Below, one piece after another: positions 47,512 through 55,994 of a DNA stretch of 64,000 nucleotides. Each line of letters opens with the position of its first letter. Positions within the stretch are counted from its first letter, which is position 1. The stretch lies in assembly GCF_946478785.1 (NCBI RefSeq), contig NZ_CAMLDD010000013.1, positions 72,837-136,836 on the forward strand. Reading direction: 5' to 3'. The notes under the pieces were generated by a model, which was not told the origin of the DNA, searched no databases, and worked only from the letters and a program-made list of their open reading frames with translations. The translations under genes and the position numbers were made by a program. The stretch comes from an uncultured Flavobacterium sp. GTDB lineage: Bacteria > Bacteroidota > Bacteroidia > Flavobacteriales > Flavobacteriaceae.

Positions 47512-49767
47512 TTAGAATTTCAAAGTAAGTCCAATTAAGAAATTAATTCCTGCCTGTGGATAGTACCCCACACCTTCAACAGTCGTAACCGCTGGAGGAT
47601 TAGAATAATCATCATCATAAGTATAGAAAAATCCGTTGCTTTCGTACTTTAAATCGAAAATATTATTTACCAATCCTGATATCATAATAGATTTGAAAAT
47701 TTTATCAGTTTTAATTTCATAAGAGACATTCAAATCATTTACAAAATAACTGTCTAATTTCGAAAGTTCCGAGTCAATATTTCCCATAAATTGCTCACCA
47801 ACAAATTTAGATAATAACGATAATTGCAAGTTTTTAATTGGCATAAAAGTCAAACGATTTCCTGCTATAATTTCTGGTGAAAAAGCAATATTTGTTTCAC
47901 CCAAGTTTTGCAAAACCGCATCTCTAGTAAAATAAAAATTTTTGTTTTTGTTTTGACTTAAAGTAATATTTGGTTGTAAAAACCATTTTTCTGAAAGCTG
48001 AAATGTTGCATCAACCTCAATACCGGCTCTGTAACTATCACCACTATTAGAACGAAGCGGTGAACCGACATCGTTTAGTTCTCCTGTTAAAACCAATTGA
48101 TCTTTGTATCCCATATAATAGAAATTGGTATTCAATTTAAAGTTATCCGAATTGAACCTCCATCCTAGTTCAAAATCATTCAGTTTTTCAGGTTTTACAT
48201 TTCCACTTTCATAATCGGTTCTGTTTGGCTCTCGATTGGCTCTTGCATAAGAAAAATACAAAGTGTTTTTCTGATTGATTTCAAAGCTCAAACCTGCTTT
48301 TGGATTAAAGAAATTAAAAGTATCATCGACTAAACCTGTATCCAGACTATTAGCTTTGTAAGTGACATTTCTGTACTGTAAATCTCCATAAAAGCTTAAT
48401 TTTTCGGTAAATTGATAATTTGCTTTCGCAAAAATGTTTCCATCCGTTTTAGTCGAAAAATCATCGTAGTAATGATCTCCCAATTCTGATTGCGATGCAT
48501 ATCGTGCCCATATTATTTTACCAAAATGATCCCCTTCATATTTATTCCAGCCTCCACCTACGATTACATCTAATTTTTCCTCCTTATATTTTACAGAAAA
48601 GGTTGTTCCGTAAAAATCATTATCTAACCATTTTTGACGTACTAAGTCTGTCGAGTTAACCTGATTACCATCAACAGTTATTGGCGTAAATCCTAAAAAA
48701 TCAAATGTCGTCTCATTACTAAACGCTACATTCTGAAAATACCAATCATCTGCATATTCTTCATAATACCCTTTTCCTTTTGTGTAATGAAAAGCTAAAT
48801 TCGTACTCCATTTATCCGATAATGATTCGCTCCAATGTAATTGGTAATGGTCTTGTTGGTAATTATCTATTTGATTATCATAAAAGCCTTCCGGATTCCC
48901 TTCATCATCATATTTTTGACCAATCGAATTAAAAGTCCTGTCTGTTTTTAAAGTTTCAGCATCGATTCCGTTCCAGGATTGGTATGTTTTTTCTGTTCCG
49001 CCAAACACCAATGCTTTAATCAAAGTTGTTTTACCAACGTAGCTTCCCTGCAAAAAATAGGACTTTAAATCAGAGCTTGCGCGATCTACATAACCGTCAG
49101 ATTTAATGGTAGATAAACGGCCGGCTAATTCAAAATGATCGTTTAACAAACCTGTACTGAATTTTACGGTATTTTTATTCGAATTGAAACTTCCATAAGA
49201 ACTTGAAATTTCACCATTTGCTTTTGCAGCGTAATTATCTGTCAGCATGTTTAAGCTGGCGCCAAAAGCACCCGAACCATTCGTTGATGTTCCCACACCA
49301 CGCTGCAATTGCAGACTTTCTACAGATGAAGCGAAATCCGGCATGTTTACCCAAAATGTTCCCTGACTTTCAGAATCGTTGTATGGAATCCCGTTTATAG
49401 TGACATTCACTCTCGTAGCGTCGCTTCCACGAACACGGATTCCTGTGTAGCCCATTCCGTTTCCGGCATCAGAAGTCGTCACTACCGATGGAAGATAATT
49501 CATAAGAATTGGAATATCCTGACCCAGATTTCTGTATTTAATATCTTTTTTATCCAGATTACTAAAACTAACCGGCGTTTTTGTAGTGACACGAACGGCT
49601 GATACCAATACATTATCAAGTTGATTGACTTTTACAGAATCCTGTTCTTCCTGAGCGAAAGAAGTTAGGCAACAGAAAATAGAAAATAGAGTAAACAAAA
49701 TAGATTTCAGGTTCAACTTAGAACCTTTGTAACTTAGCACTTCAGTACCTTTAAAAATAGTTTTCAT
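47512..49767 (-). CDS. TonB-dependent receptor under TPP control (probable thiamine uptake)
   Basis: 751 residues from the ATG at 49767. The in-frame extension to 49881 runs into the riboswitch. The signal peptide ends LTSFAQ. The plug domain follows (about 45-165: VLVSAVRVTT, NYLPSVVTT, GIRVRGSDATRVNVTINGIP, LQRGVGTSTNGSGAFG), then a 22-strand barrel ending in an aromatic residue (LTLKF). A TPP riboswitch precedes it, so the substrate is probably thiamine or a derivative. The carboxypeptidase-like N-terminal domain of SusC types is absent. Confidence 0.93.
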   Translation of the reverse strand: MKTIFKGTEVLSYKGSKLNLKSILFTLFSIFCCLTSFAQEEQDSVKVNQLDNVLVSAVRVTTKTPVSFSNLDKKDIKYRNLGQDIPILMNYLPSVVTTSDAGNGMGYTGIRVRGSDATRVNVTINGIPYNDSESQGTFWVNMPDFASSVESLQLQRGVGTSTNGSGAFGASLNMLTDNYAAKANGEISSSYGSFNSNKNTVKFSTGLLNDHFELAGRLSTIKSDGYVDRASSDLKSYFLQGSYVGKTTLIKALVFGGTEKTYQSWNGIDAETLKTDRTFNSIGQKYDDEGNPEGFYDNQIDNYQQDHYQLHWSESLSDKWSTNLAFHYTKGKGYYEEYADDWYFQNVAFSNETTFDFLGFTPITVDGNQVNSTDLVRQKWLDNDFYGTTFSVKYKEEKLDVIVGGGWNKYEGDHFGKIIWARYASQSELGDHYYDDFSTKTDGNIFAKANYQFTEKLSFYGDLQYRNVTYKANSLDTGLVDDTFNFFNPKAGLSFEINQKNTLYFSYARANREPNRTDYESGNVKPEKLNDFELGWRFNSDNFKLNTNFYYMGYKDQLVLTGELNDVGSPLRSNSGDSYRAGIEVDATFQLSEKWFLQPNITLSQNKNKNFYFTRDAVLQNLGETNIAFSPEIIAGNRLTFMPIKNLQLSLLSKFVGEQFMGNIDSELSKLDSYFVNDLNVSYEIKTDKIFKSIMISGLVNNIFDLKYESNGFFYTYDDDYSNPPAVTTVEGVGYYPQAGINFLIGLTLKF

Positions 49768-49866
49768 CCGTAAAAAATTACGAATAAAAGGGGGAATTAT
49801 TCTTTTGGTTAAATTAATAAATGTGTTCCGACAAAGTATGATAGTACAAACTAAAAATTGTCGTTT

Positions 49867-49936
49867 TTCCCTTAGCAACATTACTCGCTCAGGTTCTTTG
49901 GGTATGATCTCAGCTCGTTATTTAGAGCACCCCTTT
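49867..49936 (-). promoter_or_regulatory. TPP riboswitch of the TonB-dependent receptor
   Basis: Minus strand: AAAGGGGTGC, CGAGCTGAGAT, ACCC, AGAACCTGAGCGAGTAAT and GCTAAGGGAA in order, the THI-box core with a variable P3. It is about 100 bases before the ATG at 49767. Just before the ATG a small CGTAA/TTACG hairpin could mask the start region. Confidence 0.93.
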
Positions 49937-49945
49937 GAGACAGTG

Positions 49946-49976
49946 CAAAAGTAGTGTTTAAAATTGCAAAAATCAA
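49946..49976 (-). promoter_or_regulatory. Promoter of the TonB-dependent receptor gene
   Basis: TTG at 49974-49976, a 20-base spacer and TACTTTTG at 49946-49953, ten bases before the riboswitch. Confidence 0.7.
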
Positions 49977-50036
49977 TATCAATTACAATAAATCAAAATT
50001 GAAATTTTATCGAACTATTCAATTTGTAATAACATC

Positions 50037-50066
50037 GCAGTTTTTAAATTAAAATTTAAAAACTGC
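50037..50066. repeat. Perfect palindrome GCAGTTTTTAAATT
   Basis: 14-base arms around a 2-base centre, between the receptor promoter and the small gene at 50167. No T-run beyond the stem on either strand. Possibly the transcript end of the arfB group or an operator. Confidence 0.6.
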
Positions 50067-50166
50067 AATCAATTCAGTTAGACTGTAAAAATGATGTTAC
50101 GCCGGTATGCTAAATTACTGATTCCAAACGAGCTGAGTTTTATCTTGAACCAACCTTTCAATGTTA

Positions 50167-50385
50167 CTAACCTAAATATGTTCCATCTTCTGCAATATTA
50201 AGTGAATTGCTTAAAGTTTTTATAAATGAATCTTTTTCAATTTCATTTTCAAATTTGCAATTTATCAGTTTTCCAAAATAACTATCTTCAATTTCAAAAT
50301 TTATTTTTGGCTCAAAGCTTTTTATAAATTCAGCAATTTTTTTAGTTGCGCTATTAGAATTCGCTCCAAAACTATATTCTATCAT
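50167..50385 (-). CDS. Small protein of unknown function
   Basis: 72 residues, no signal peptide or membrane segment. The composition is normal for a soluble alpha/beta protein (ATKKIAEFIKSFEPKINFEI, then SFIKTLSNSLNIAEDGTYLG). I do not recognise the family. It follows arfB by about 150 bases on the same strand. Confidence 0.5.
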   Translation of the reverse strand: MIEYSFGANSNSATKKIAEFIKSFEPKINFEIEDSYFGKLINCKFENEIEKDSFIKTLSNSLNIAEDGTYLG

Positions 50386-50539
50386 GATCCGTTTTTTTAT
50401 TTATCAACACTACCAATATAGTAAATATTTATACAGAATAAAATATCAATAGATTAAAATTATAAAAATTATAATGCACGTCTCTAAGTAATGCTGAAAC
50501 CCATAATATGAACCAAAAAATTTAAAAAAAAGATATTCC

Positions 50540-50944
50540 CTAATCTAAATTTGGTTTTCTACGAGATTGCTTCCTTTCAGAAATATTCTTCTTATCCTTA
50601 ATTCGTTTTTTAATTACGGACTTTGGGACTTTGGTAGTTTTTCTAACTTTAGGAACAAACAATCCTTTTTTGATAATTTCTAAAAAACGCTTTACAACAA
50701 TTTCTTTATTTTTAAGTTGGCTTCTGTCTTCGTCACAATTTAAAATCAGAATGTTTTCAGAAGTTAAACGAGAGGCTAAATTCGTTTGCAGTAACAATTT
50801 TTGTTCTTCAGATAAAGCCTGTGAAGTATTTAAATCGAAACTCAGCACTACTTTCGATGAAACTTTGTTTACGTTTTGTCCTCCGGCACCACTGCTTCTA
50901 ACAGCCTTAAAATTTAATTCTGATATGATTTTTTCTAAATCCAT
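50540..50944 (-). CDS. arfB: Peptidyl-tRNA hydrolase ArfB (ribosome rescue)
   Basis: 134 residues. The release-factor-like catalytic motif GGQ occurs in SSGAGGQNVNKVSSKVVL, and a basic C-terminal tail (KKRIKDKKNISERKQSRRKP) inserts into the mRNA channel of stalled ribosomes. It overlaps the fusion gene upstream by one base. Confidence 0.94.
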   Translation of the reverse strand: MDLEKIISELNFKAVRSSGAGGQNVNKVSSKVVLSFDLNTSQALSEEQKLLLQTNLASRLTSENILILNCDEDRSQLKNKEIVVKRFLEIIKKGLFVPKVRKTTKVPKSVIKKRIKDKKNISERKQSRRKPNLD

Positions 50945-53058
50945 TATTTTGGCTGATGTGCCTGTTTTAGTAAATCATTTACGGTTTTAACCGGATTAAA
51001 AGTAATTAATGGAACTGCAACGAAAATGGTAAGCCAATTAGACATTCCGCCATTCCACAATCCTGGCAATTCGTAATTCTTAACTATTTTTCCTTCGGCG
51101 CTTTTTTCAACAATGAATCCTGTATTATGATCTACAAAGTCTTCCAGATTAAACTTTTCACCTTTATAATTTTTAGTTCCGCAAACCAAATCAACGGGAT
51201 TAAAATGGGTTGCCTTATCCAGAATTGATTTTTGCTTTTTATTGGTTAAATCGACTTGTGAACTTTCTACTATTTGCAGTGAAATTTCGCCTCTTTCATT
51301 TCGTACCCAAAAAGGCCCCCCTCCCGCTTCTCCTTCATTTTTAACCATTCCGCAAACCCTTATTGGTCTGTTCAGAAGCTCTTTTATCTTACTTATTTTA
51401 TGTTCAACAGTAAATTTATTAAAGTCGCCAGTCATTTCAATATTAAGCTTTTGCATTAAAAAATTAACTATTTCCTCAATATCTTCTTCTTTAATCAGCC
51501 CCTCCTCAATTGCCTTCAAATAAGCATAAACTTTTTGTTGCGATTCTATCAAAATTCCGCCTAATGCTTTTTTATATAGCGTAGTCTTATTAATATTATT
51601 TTGAATAACATTGTCGATGTTTTTTATGAAAATAACATCAGCATCAATGTTATTAAGGTTTTCAATCAATGCTCCATGGCCACCAGGTCTGAAAACGAAA
51701 GATCCTTTCTGACTTCTGAAAACATTATCTTTTATATCTACAGCAATAGAATCTGTCTGCTTGTTTTGATAAGAGAAACCAATATTTATTTGAGTTCCTG
51801 ATTCAGATTCAACTTTTTCTTTGACTTTCTCAATAGCTTTTTCAAATAATTCCCGATGTGCTTCGGAAACTGTAAAATGCAGATTTGAAGTTTTATTTGT
51901 CGCTGCATAATGTATGCATTCATTCAAATGTTCATGAATCGGGTTGGCAATATGCGTTTTATACTTGTGAAAAGGCAAAACCGCTTTTGGTTTATTGGCA
52001 AAATCAAAATAATCCGGAGACAATAATAATTTTATAAAATAATAATTTTTATGATCTCTGTCTAAACTATCAAAATCAGGATAAATTACTTTTAGCTGCT
52101 TATAAACCTCTTTAAAAAATGGAAACTTATCCATACCAACAATAAAAATAGACAAATCGTTGTCTTTTTTTCTATTAATGTAAGAATTAATTGTTTCTTT
52201 TTCAATGTCATAATTATTTAAAAAAGCAATCAAAAATTTAAACATCCTGGTTGCTGCACCAGAAGCGGGAATAAATTTACATATTTTAAAATTCTCTTTA
52301 TGAAGGTCAAAGAACTTAGCTTTTTCTTCAAAATCAGCAGTTGATAAACTTAAAATTCCGTTGTTAACAGTCGCAGGACTTATTAAATTACATTTTGAAA
52401 TTCCTTTTTTAAAAATTTTAAGCTGTTTGAGTATATTCTCGAAAGGGATTCCGTGATTATAAATTTCGACAAAATCTGCCGATGAGAATCCTTTCTTTTT
52501 AGCAATTGCCAGATTATCAATAATCGTTATAGCTTTGGCCAAACGGCTTTCCTTATCACCAGAAATAGTAATAAAAGGTTTTTTATTGTCGATTAACGTT
52601 TGCTTAAAAACAGAGAAAACAGTTTCTCTTTTATTAGGATTGTCCCGAATATCATCTTTCTCCCATGGAACATCGATATCTGTCAGAAAAAACAAATCGT
52701 AGTCATGTGCCAAGGCAGCTTCATTCAAAACTGGATTACAAAAACCGTAATAGACTTCAGAAAAAACTTTAGTCACCATTAGATTAGTATCGCAAAAAAG
52801 ATATTTTTGGGCAGTATACAGCTTTTCATTTTCTAATGCTACCTGCCCATAGGCAATTGGCATCATGTCTTCTTCAGAACAAATTTGTTTACTTTCTTGC
52901 CATTTTGACTGCAAATAATCACGTGCAAATTCAGGAACCCATTCTGTCTCATAATGAGAGGCAAGTTGTTTTGCCAATGTAGTTTTCCCTGTGCTTTCAG
53001 GCCCAAATAAGGCGATCTTTATAATGTTTGTTTTTTGCTGTCTAAGATTTTTCTCCAT
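50944..53058 (-). CDS. NadR-like ATPase fused to DUF4301 domain
   Basis: 704 residues. Residues 1-190 are a P-loop domain of NadR/AAA_28 type: GPESTGKTTLAK (19-30), EFARDYL, LFCDTNLMVTKVF and DIDVPWEKDDIRDNP, as in ribosylnicotinamide kinases. Residues about 195-704 are DUF4301. Its motifs SGAATRM (266-272), RPGGHGAL (457-464) and FIKNIDN (477-483) recall UDP-sugar pyrophosphorylase-type nucleotidyltransferases (inference). The gene overlaps pnuC by 40 bases and arfB by one. A kinase plus a possible nucleotidyltransferase beside a vitamin transporter suggests a salvage enzyme. Confidence 0.87.
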   Translation of the reverse strand: MEKNLRQQKTNIIKIALFGPESTGKTTLAKQLASHYETEWVPEFARDYLQSKWQESKQICSEEDMMPIAYGQVALENEKLYTAQKYLFCDTNLMVTKVFSEVYYGFCNPVLNEAALAHDYDLFFLTDIDVPWEKDDIRDNPNKRETVFSVFKQTLIDNKKPFITISGDKESRLAKAITIIDNLAIAKKKGFSSADFVEIYNHGIPFENILKQLKIFKKGISKCNLISPATVNNGILSLSTADFEEKAKFFDLHKENFKICKFIPASGAATRMFKFLIAFLNNYDIEKETINSYINRKKDNDLSIFIVGMDKFPFFKEVYKQLKVIYPDFDSLDRDHKNYYFIKLLLSPDYFDFANKPKAVLPFHKYKTHIANPIHEHLNECIHYAATNKTSNLHFTVSEAHRELFEKAIEKVKEKVESESGTQINIGFSYQNKQTDSIAVDIKDNVFRSQKGSFVFRPGGHGALIENLNNIDADVIFIKNIDNVIQNNINKTTLYKKALGGILIESQQKVYAYLKAIEEGLIKEEDIEEIVNFLMQKLNIEMTGDFNKFTVEHKISKIKELLNRPIRVCGMVKNEGEAGGGPFWVRNERGEISLQIVESSQVDLTNKKQKSILDKATHFNPVDLVCGTKNYKGEKFNLEDFVDHNTGFIVEKSAEGKIVKNYELPGLWNGGMSNWLTIFVAVPLITFNPVKTVNDLLKQAHQPK

Positions 53059-53642
53059 TCTAAATAAGCTGAAATAGCCAAAATTGTAAAAATTAAATAT
53101 TGAAGGGCCAACATTCCCAAGCCTCTGTAGGCATAAAGCGGCACAACAATAATATCACCAATTATCCAAAGTGTCCAGTTTTCAATTTTTTTCTTTGCCA
53201 TGTACCACATTCCGGCGAAAAAAATTCCTGAAGAAATCATGTCGACATAATTATCAGCCTTGATTTCATAATCGAAATATTTATAAATACTTAAAACTAC
53301 AAAAATAGTAACAATAAACAATAAAATTCCTATAATTTTTTCGTTAAGATTTGTACGGGTTATTGGCAAATTGTTCTCATTTGTCCCTCCCTTTGCCCAG
53401 TTGTACCAGCCATATAGGCTCATAATTGAAAAATATGCATTTAAAAGCATATCTCCCAGATAACCTGCAACATAGAGTAAATAGACCGAAATTACTGTAG
53501 CAATTAACCCCGTTGGATACACCCAGATATTCTCTTTTTTAGCGAACCAAACACTTAATATCCCACAAACAAAAACCAAAAACTCTAATGCGATGTGCCA
53601 TAAGGGAGCATTTTTATAACTGTTTAGAAAAAAATCAATCAT
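53019..53642 (-). CDS. PnuC-family vitamin transporter (PnuC or PnuT)
   Basis: 207 residues with about seven membrane helices. The family segment SLYGWYNWAKGG is present, plus a C-terminal RxxxxxK end. PnuC imports nicotinamide riboside and PnuT imports thiamine, and sequence alone does not tell them apart here. The TPP-controlled receptor 3 kb away favours thiamine. The fused NadR-like kinase just downstream (overlap 40 bases) also fits nicotinamide riboside. Confidence 0.88.
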   Translation of the reverse strand: MIDFFLNSYKNAPLWHIALEFLVFVCGILSVWFAKKENIWVYPTGLIATVISVYLLYVAGYLGDMLLNAYFSIMSLYGWYNWAKGGTNENNLPITRTNLNEKIIGILLFIVTIFVVLSIYKYFDYEIKADNYVDMISSGIFFAGMWYMAKKKIENWTLWIIGDIIVVPLYAYRGLGMLALQYLIFTILAISAYLEWRKILDSKKQTL

Positions 53643-53663
53643 TCTGGATATTGTTTATCTTGT

Positions 53664-54392
53664 TTATGAATCAAAAAAATGGTTGTTGTTTTCAAAAGCC
53701 GTTCCAATGACTACTAAATCTGCTCCTGCATTATAGGCATTTCGAATTCCTTGTAAATCTGTAATTCCTCCTCCAACTATTATAGGAATCTCTATATTTT
53801 GAGCTATTAACTGAATCATCTCTAATGGAACAGGTTTTTTCGCTCCGCTCCCTGCTTCCAGATAAATTAATTTATTTCCTAACATTTCTCCGGCCTGTGC
53901 AGTTGCCAAAGCCAGGTCAAAATCCAGGCGATTGAGGGGCTGTGTTTTACTAACTCTTGCTACTGCTGTTTCGTTACCGCTCTCAATTAAAATATAACCT
54001 GTTGAAATAACCTCAAGATTTGTTTTTTTAAGAATCGGTGCTGCCTGTACCTGATACTCTATTAAATAATCCGGATTTCGTCCAGACAATAATGACAAAA
54101 ACAAAATCGCATCAGCCTGTGGCGAAATCTGCGATGGATCTCCCGGAAATATAACAACGGGTAAGTTTGTTTTTTGTTTTAATTGTGAAATTAAATCCTC
54201 TAAAATATTTGTCTTAACAATACTTCCCCCAACAAATATATGTGTCGCAGGTGACTGGTTTATTTTATCTAATAGATGATCTAAATTTTCCCATACAATT
54301 TTGTCAGGATCTAAAAGTATCGCCAATAATTTTTGGCTCTCTTTTTTAGCTTCTAAAATCTGCTGGTGTATATTGAGTAATTTTTGCTTCAT
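53664..54392 (-). CDS. Geranylgeranylglyceryl/heptaprenylglyceryl phosphate synthase homologue
   Basis: 242 residues, TIM barrel of the PcrB/GGGPS family: LAILLDPDK, HIFVGGSIVKTN, VVIFPGDPSQIS, DAILFLSLLSGRNPDYLI, YLEAGSGAKKPVP and PIIVGGGITDLQGI. It joins a polyprenyl diphosphate to glycerol 1-phosphate. Flavobacterial members make an ether lipid whose role is unclear. It is the first gene of the group leading to pnuC, 21 bases downstream. Confidence 0.93.
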   Translation of the reverse strand: MKQKLLNIHQQILEAKKESQKLLAILLDPDKIVWENLDHLLDKINQSPATHIFVGGSIVKTNILEDLISQLKQKTNLPVVIFPGDPSQISPQADAILFLSLLSGRNPDYLIEYQVQAAPILKKTNLEVISTGYILIESGNETAVARVSKTQPLNRLDFDLALATAQAGEMLGNKLIYLEAGSGAKKPVPLEMIQLIAQNIEIPIIVGGGITDLQGIRNAYNAGADLVVIGTAFENNNHFFDS

Positions 54393-54486
54393 AACGACCG
54401 TAAAAGTAAAAGTTTTTTAATGTAGAAGAACTATCTGAATGAATTATATTTGTGTTTGGGGTTAGTAAAAAACAAAGGAAATAATT

Positions 54487-55083
54487 ATGATTTCGACTGA
54501 AGTATTAGAAAAATATGGTGCTGCGAAGAAGTTCTTCAATAAAAGTGAAATTATTTTTGAGGAAGGGAATTTACCTACCCATTACTATCAGATTATTTCA
54601 GGTGAAATTAAAATGAGCAATTACAATGATGACGGCAAAGAATTTATTCAGGGCATATTTTATAAAGGGCAATCTTTCGGAGAACCTCCATTATTCCTAA
54701 ACCAAAAATATCCAGCAAATGCTATTGCAGTTGAAGATACTGAAATATTTCTTCTTACAAAGGTTAATTTTATGAAACTACTGGAAGAAAACCAGGCAAT
54801 CAGTCTCAAAATAATTGAGAATTTAGCACAGCGGTTATATTACAAATCGGTTATGGCGGCAGAAATGTCAACGCAGGAGCCAGAACATCGCATTTTAAAA
54901 CTGATTGATCACGGAATTGCTTATTTTAATTTTAAAAAAGATGCTAACGGTTTCCTTATTAATTTTACAAGGCAGCAAATAGGAGATTTAACAGGCTTAC
55001 GAGTTGAAACCGTGATTAGAACTATTAAATCATTGGAAAAAAAGGGATTTTTAAAAATTATAAACCGAAAAGTATACAGATAA
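54487..55083 (+). CDS. Crp/Fnr-family transcriptional regulator
   Basis: 198 residues. An N-terminal cyclic-nucleotide-binding-like beta roll (about 15-115) is followed by a dimer helix and a C-terminal winged helix (FTRQQIGDLTGLRVETVIRT). The N-terminal Cys set of FNR is absent, so it does not carry a [4Fe-4S] sensor. The cAMP pocket residues (RxSA) are also missing. The next promoter downstream carries a perfect palindrome, so it may control the two genes that follow. The ligand is unknown; haem or nitric oxide is possible by analogy. Confidence 0.92.
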   Translation: MISTEVLEKYGAAKKFFNKSEIIFEEGNLPTHYYQIISGEIKMSNYNDDGKEFIQGIFYKGQSFGEPPLFLNQKYPANAIAVEDTEIFLLTKVNFMKLLEENQAISLKIIENLAQRLYYKSVMAAEMSTQEPEHRILKLIDHGIAYFNFKKDANGFLINFTRQQIGDLTGLRVETVIRTIKSLEKKGFLKIINRKVYR

Positions 55084-55094
55084 AATAGTTCTCG

Positions 55095-55116
55095 TTTTAT
55101 GATTTAAGTCATAAAA
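55095..55116 (+). promoter_or_regulatory. Perfect palindromic operator, probably for the Crp/Fnr protein
   Basis: TTTTATGA-N6-TCATAAAA, 8-base perfect arms. The centre is about 43 bases before the predicted transcription start behind TACCTTTG (55136-55143), and it replaces the -33 box. This is a typical activator position. Confidence 0.75.
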
Positions 55117-55135
55117 TGAGGTGGTATTGCGACCG

Positions 55136-55143
55136 TACCTTTG
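55136..55143 (+). promoter_or_regulatory. -7 element before the membrane protein/haemoglobin pair
   Basis: TACCTTTG, 21 bases before the ATG at 55165. There is no TTG at the normal -33 distance, consistent with activator dependence. Confidence 0.65.
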
Positions 55144-55164
55144 TAGTATAAAAATCTCAATATC

Positions 55165-55452
55165 ATGACACTATATCAAACAACATTCGAAAATTTCAAT
55201 AAAAGTTACATGGGTTCTGCAGCGATGGCTGTAATTGGTCAAAGCTGTTTAGGAGGCGCGGCCGCGATGTATGTTTTAGCTAACGGAACATCAATTGGTC
55301 AAATGATACAGTTGGCAATAATTGTATTAGCCTGTATCTTTGTAAACACTTCAATTTTAGCACAAATGAAACACAAAATTGTTTTTAACCTTTTAATTCT
55401 AAGTGCCGTTTTAAGTGTATTATTTATTTTGTTAAACACCATAATTCTGTGA
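55165..55452 (+). CDS. Small membrane protein of unknown function
   Basis: 95 residues. Three predicted membrane helices, about 16-38, 44-63 and 69-94, the first Gly/Ala-rich (GSAAMAVIGQSCLGGAAAMY). No family recognised. It is encoded between the Crp/Fnr regulator and the haemoglobin, 52 bases before the latter, and directly behind the palindromic operator. Context suggests a role in oxygen or nitric oxide stress or respiration. Confidence 0.8.
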   Translation: MTLYQTTFENFNKSYMGSAAMAVIGQSCLGGAAAMYVLANGTSIGQMIQLAIIVLACIFVNTSILAQMKHKIVFNLLILSAVLSVLFILLNTIIL

Positions 55453-55504
55453 AATCACAATTAAGAATTGTTCATACAAATAATTTTTTAAAGCGATTAC
55501 ATAT

Positions 55505-55903
55505 ATGAAAAAACTAATAGAAAACAGGGCTGATGTCGAGTTTTTAGTACATCAATTCTATAATAAGATAAGGGCCGATGAAGAAATCGGTTTTTATTTT
55601 AATACGATGATTAAGGATTGGGATGCGCATTTAGAAAAGCTGACTGATTTTTGGGAAACCAACTTGTTTGCTGTACAAAAATACAAAGGCAATCCGCTTG
55701 AAGCACACAATGAAGTGGATGCTCATTTTGAAGGCAAAATCACTTCAAACGAATTTGGCATTTGGCTCAACTATTGGTTTCAGACCCTAGACGAACATTT
55801 TGAAGGAGAAAATGTGGAAACGCTTAAAAGACGTGCCCGAAAAATGGGGACTTTTTTGTTTTTGAGTATGTTTGAAAATCGAAAAAGACAAAACGAAATC
55901 TAA
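55505..55903 (+). CDS. Group III truncated haemoglobin
   Basis: 132 residues, length and pattern of group III (TrHbP) globins: FLVHQFYNKIRADEEIGFYF, then HLEKLTDFWETNLFAVQKYKG, where the proximal His segment HNEVDAHF follows, and WLNYWFQTLDEHFEGE. It binds haem and probably O2 or NO. Likely co-transcribed with the preceding small membrane protein. Confidence 0.92.
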   Translation: MKKLIENRADVEFLVHQFYNKIRADEEIGFYFNTMIKDWDAHLEKLTDFWETNLFAVQKYKGNPLEAHNEVDAHFEGKITSNEFGIWLNYWFQTLDEHFEGENVETLKRRARKMGTFLFLSMFENRKRQNEI

Positions 55904-55915
55904 ACTTTCTGCTGG

Positions 55916-55983
55916 CATTGAGAGGAACGACGCAACACTATATTATTTTAGCACATGAGATTGCTTCGTTCCTCGCAATGACC
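55916..55983. repeat. REP-like inverted repeat with GTTCCTCGCAATG arms
   Basis: The left arm CATTGAGAGGAACGACGCAA (55916-55935) pairs with the right arm GAGATTGCTTCGTTCCTCGC-AATG (55957-55980). The right arm recurs at 46385-46412. It sits between convergent genes, the usual place for such elements. Confidence 0.8.
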
Positions 55984-55994
55984 AAGCCTTGTGA

